DNA of 6,040 nucleotides. It comes from an uncultured Clostridia bacterium. Its GTDB lineage: Bacteria; Bacillota; Clostridia; Oscillospirales; Acutalibacteraceae. The number at the start of each line of letters is the position of its first letter. The first letter of the stretch is position 1. Position numbers and translations under genes: made by a program. Of this stretch, positions 5,888 to 6,040 are shown in pieces. The stretch covers positions 1 to 6,040 of the forward strand of contig CAJFUH010000107.1 in NCBI GenBank assembly GCA_904420155.1, read 5' to 3'. The notes beneath the pieces are model-generated. The model was given only the letters and a program-made list of their open reading frames with translations, ran no database searches and had not been told where the DNA came from.

Positions 5888-6040
5888 TTGGCAAAACCAA
5901 AGGTTATTGCAGTAGCAAATCAGAAAGGCGGCGTATTTCTGACAATGGCAAACGAAACGAATTTCCGCAAAGAAGTCATTTCGGCGGTCAAAGAAAATTT
6001 CGGCAAGCATTTACCCGTTATGCAAGCGGTTATTCCTGCA
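5888..6040 (+). pseudogene. parA: ParA family partition ATPase with internal deletion, 3' end beyond the window
   Basis: The TTG start at 5888 follows AAGGAGG by 9 nt. The product begins LAKPKVIAVANQKGGV, the standard ParA/MinD-type N-terminus up to the middle of the Walker A motif. The motif should continue GKTT; instead the frame goes straight to FLTMANETNFRKEVISAVKE, then NFGKHLPVMQAVIPA. That is what I recognise as the late part of ICE-type ParA proteins, around residue 190 of about 270. Roughly 160 residues, including the catalytic Lys, Walker A' and Walker B, are missing, and the frame is kept. GGCGTA at 5930-5935 could encode GV on both sides (KGGV and DGV), consistent with deletion between short direct repeats. 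An intact ParA would bind ATP and DNA to segregate or maintain the element; this one cannot be an ATPase. Confidence 0.82.

Noticed and set aside
5855..6040. Alternative frame starting ATG at 5866 (MKKEEPALGKTKGY)
   Set aside because: It overlaps ParA in another frame, its own Shine-Dalgarno is absent because AAGGAGG lies inside it, and the ParA reading is unmistakable.
1..6040. tRNA, rRNA, CRISPR array or insertion sequence ends
   Set aside because: No cloverleaf, rRNA-like stretch, regular spaced repeats or transposase reading was seen on either strand.

Overview
The window looks like accessory DNA from a gut-type Firmicute (class Clostridia, near Oscillospiraceae/Lachnospiraceae). The evidence is strong AAAGGAGG-type ribosome binding sites, AT-rich promoters with TATACT/TATAAT -10 boxes, a lipoprotein of the cyclophilin-like fold, a DUF3737 beta-helix protein, a linear-amide C-N hydrolase, and a ParA of the kind found in Clostridial integrative conjugative elements (ICEs). 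The family names rest on reading the translations, with no database search.

Layout. On the minus strand, from right to left: a linear-amide C-N hydrolase pseudogene (about 4166-3256) is joined directly to the C-terminal half of an FtsX-type ABC transporter permease (about 3255-2012). Next comes a compact operon: a cyclophilin-like lipoprotein (1874-1296), a 78-residue helical protein (1261-1025) and a DUF3737 protein (998-138). After a terminator-like hairpin follows the start of a LysE-family exporter (85 to beyond the left edge). On the plus strand, a LysR-type regulator (from about 4311 to 5192) is divergent from the hydrolase. To its right, two adjacent hairpins (5332-5404) separate this cargo from a mobile-element segment. 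That segment holds a promoter, a 54-residue small ORF (5596-5760), a strong terminator (5783-5816), a second hairpin and the 5' end of a ParA gene (from 5888) that runs off the right edge.

How the parts may work together. The promoters of the lipoprotein operon and of the hydrolase share a nearly identical 14-bp element over their -35 boxes (TAGCAAATACTTAT and TATCAAATACTTAT on the plus strand). The divergent LysR regulator may therefore control both transcription units (inference).

The most notable feature is decay by small rearrangements. (1) A 5-bp tandem duplication (ATAAC twice) shifts the hydrolase out of frame exactly at its lipobox; removing one copy restores a clear lipoprotein signal ending ITGC. 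(2) A deletion fuses the hydrolase, minus its C-terminus, to a permease lacking its N-terminal half, in different frames. (3) ParA jumps from its N-terminal KGGV directly to a C-terminal segment, so the rest of its Walker A motif and the middle of the protein are gone; GGCGTA could be the deletion homology. (4) The LysR gene has an excellent Shine-Dalgarno sequence, but the codon where ATG is expected reads ACG. I saw no convincing new defence or biosynthetic system; the value here is a cargo module caught in degradation plus a possible shared regulatory element.
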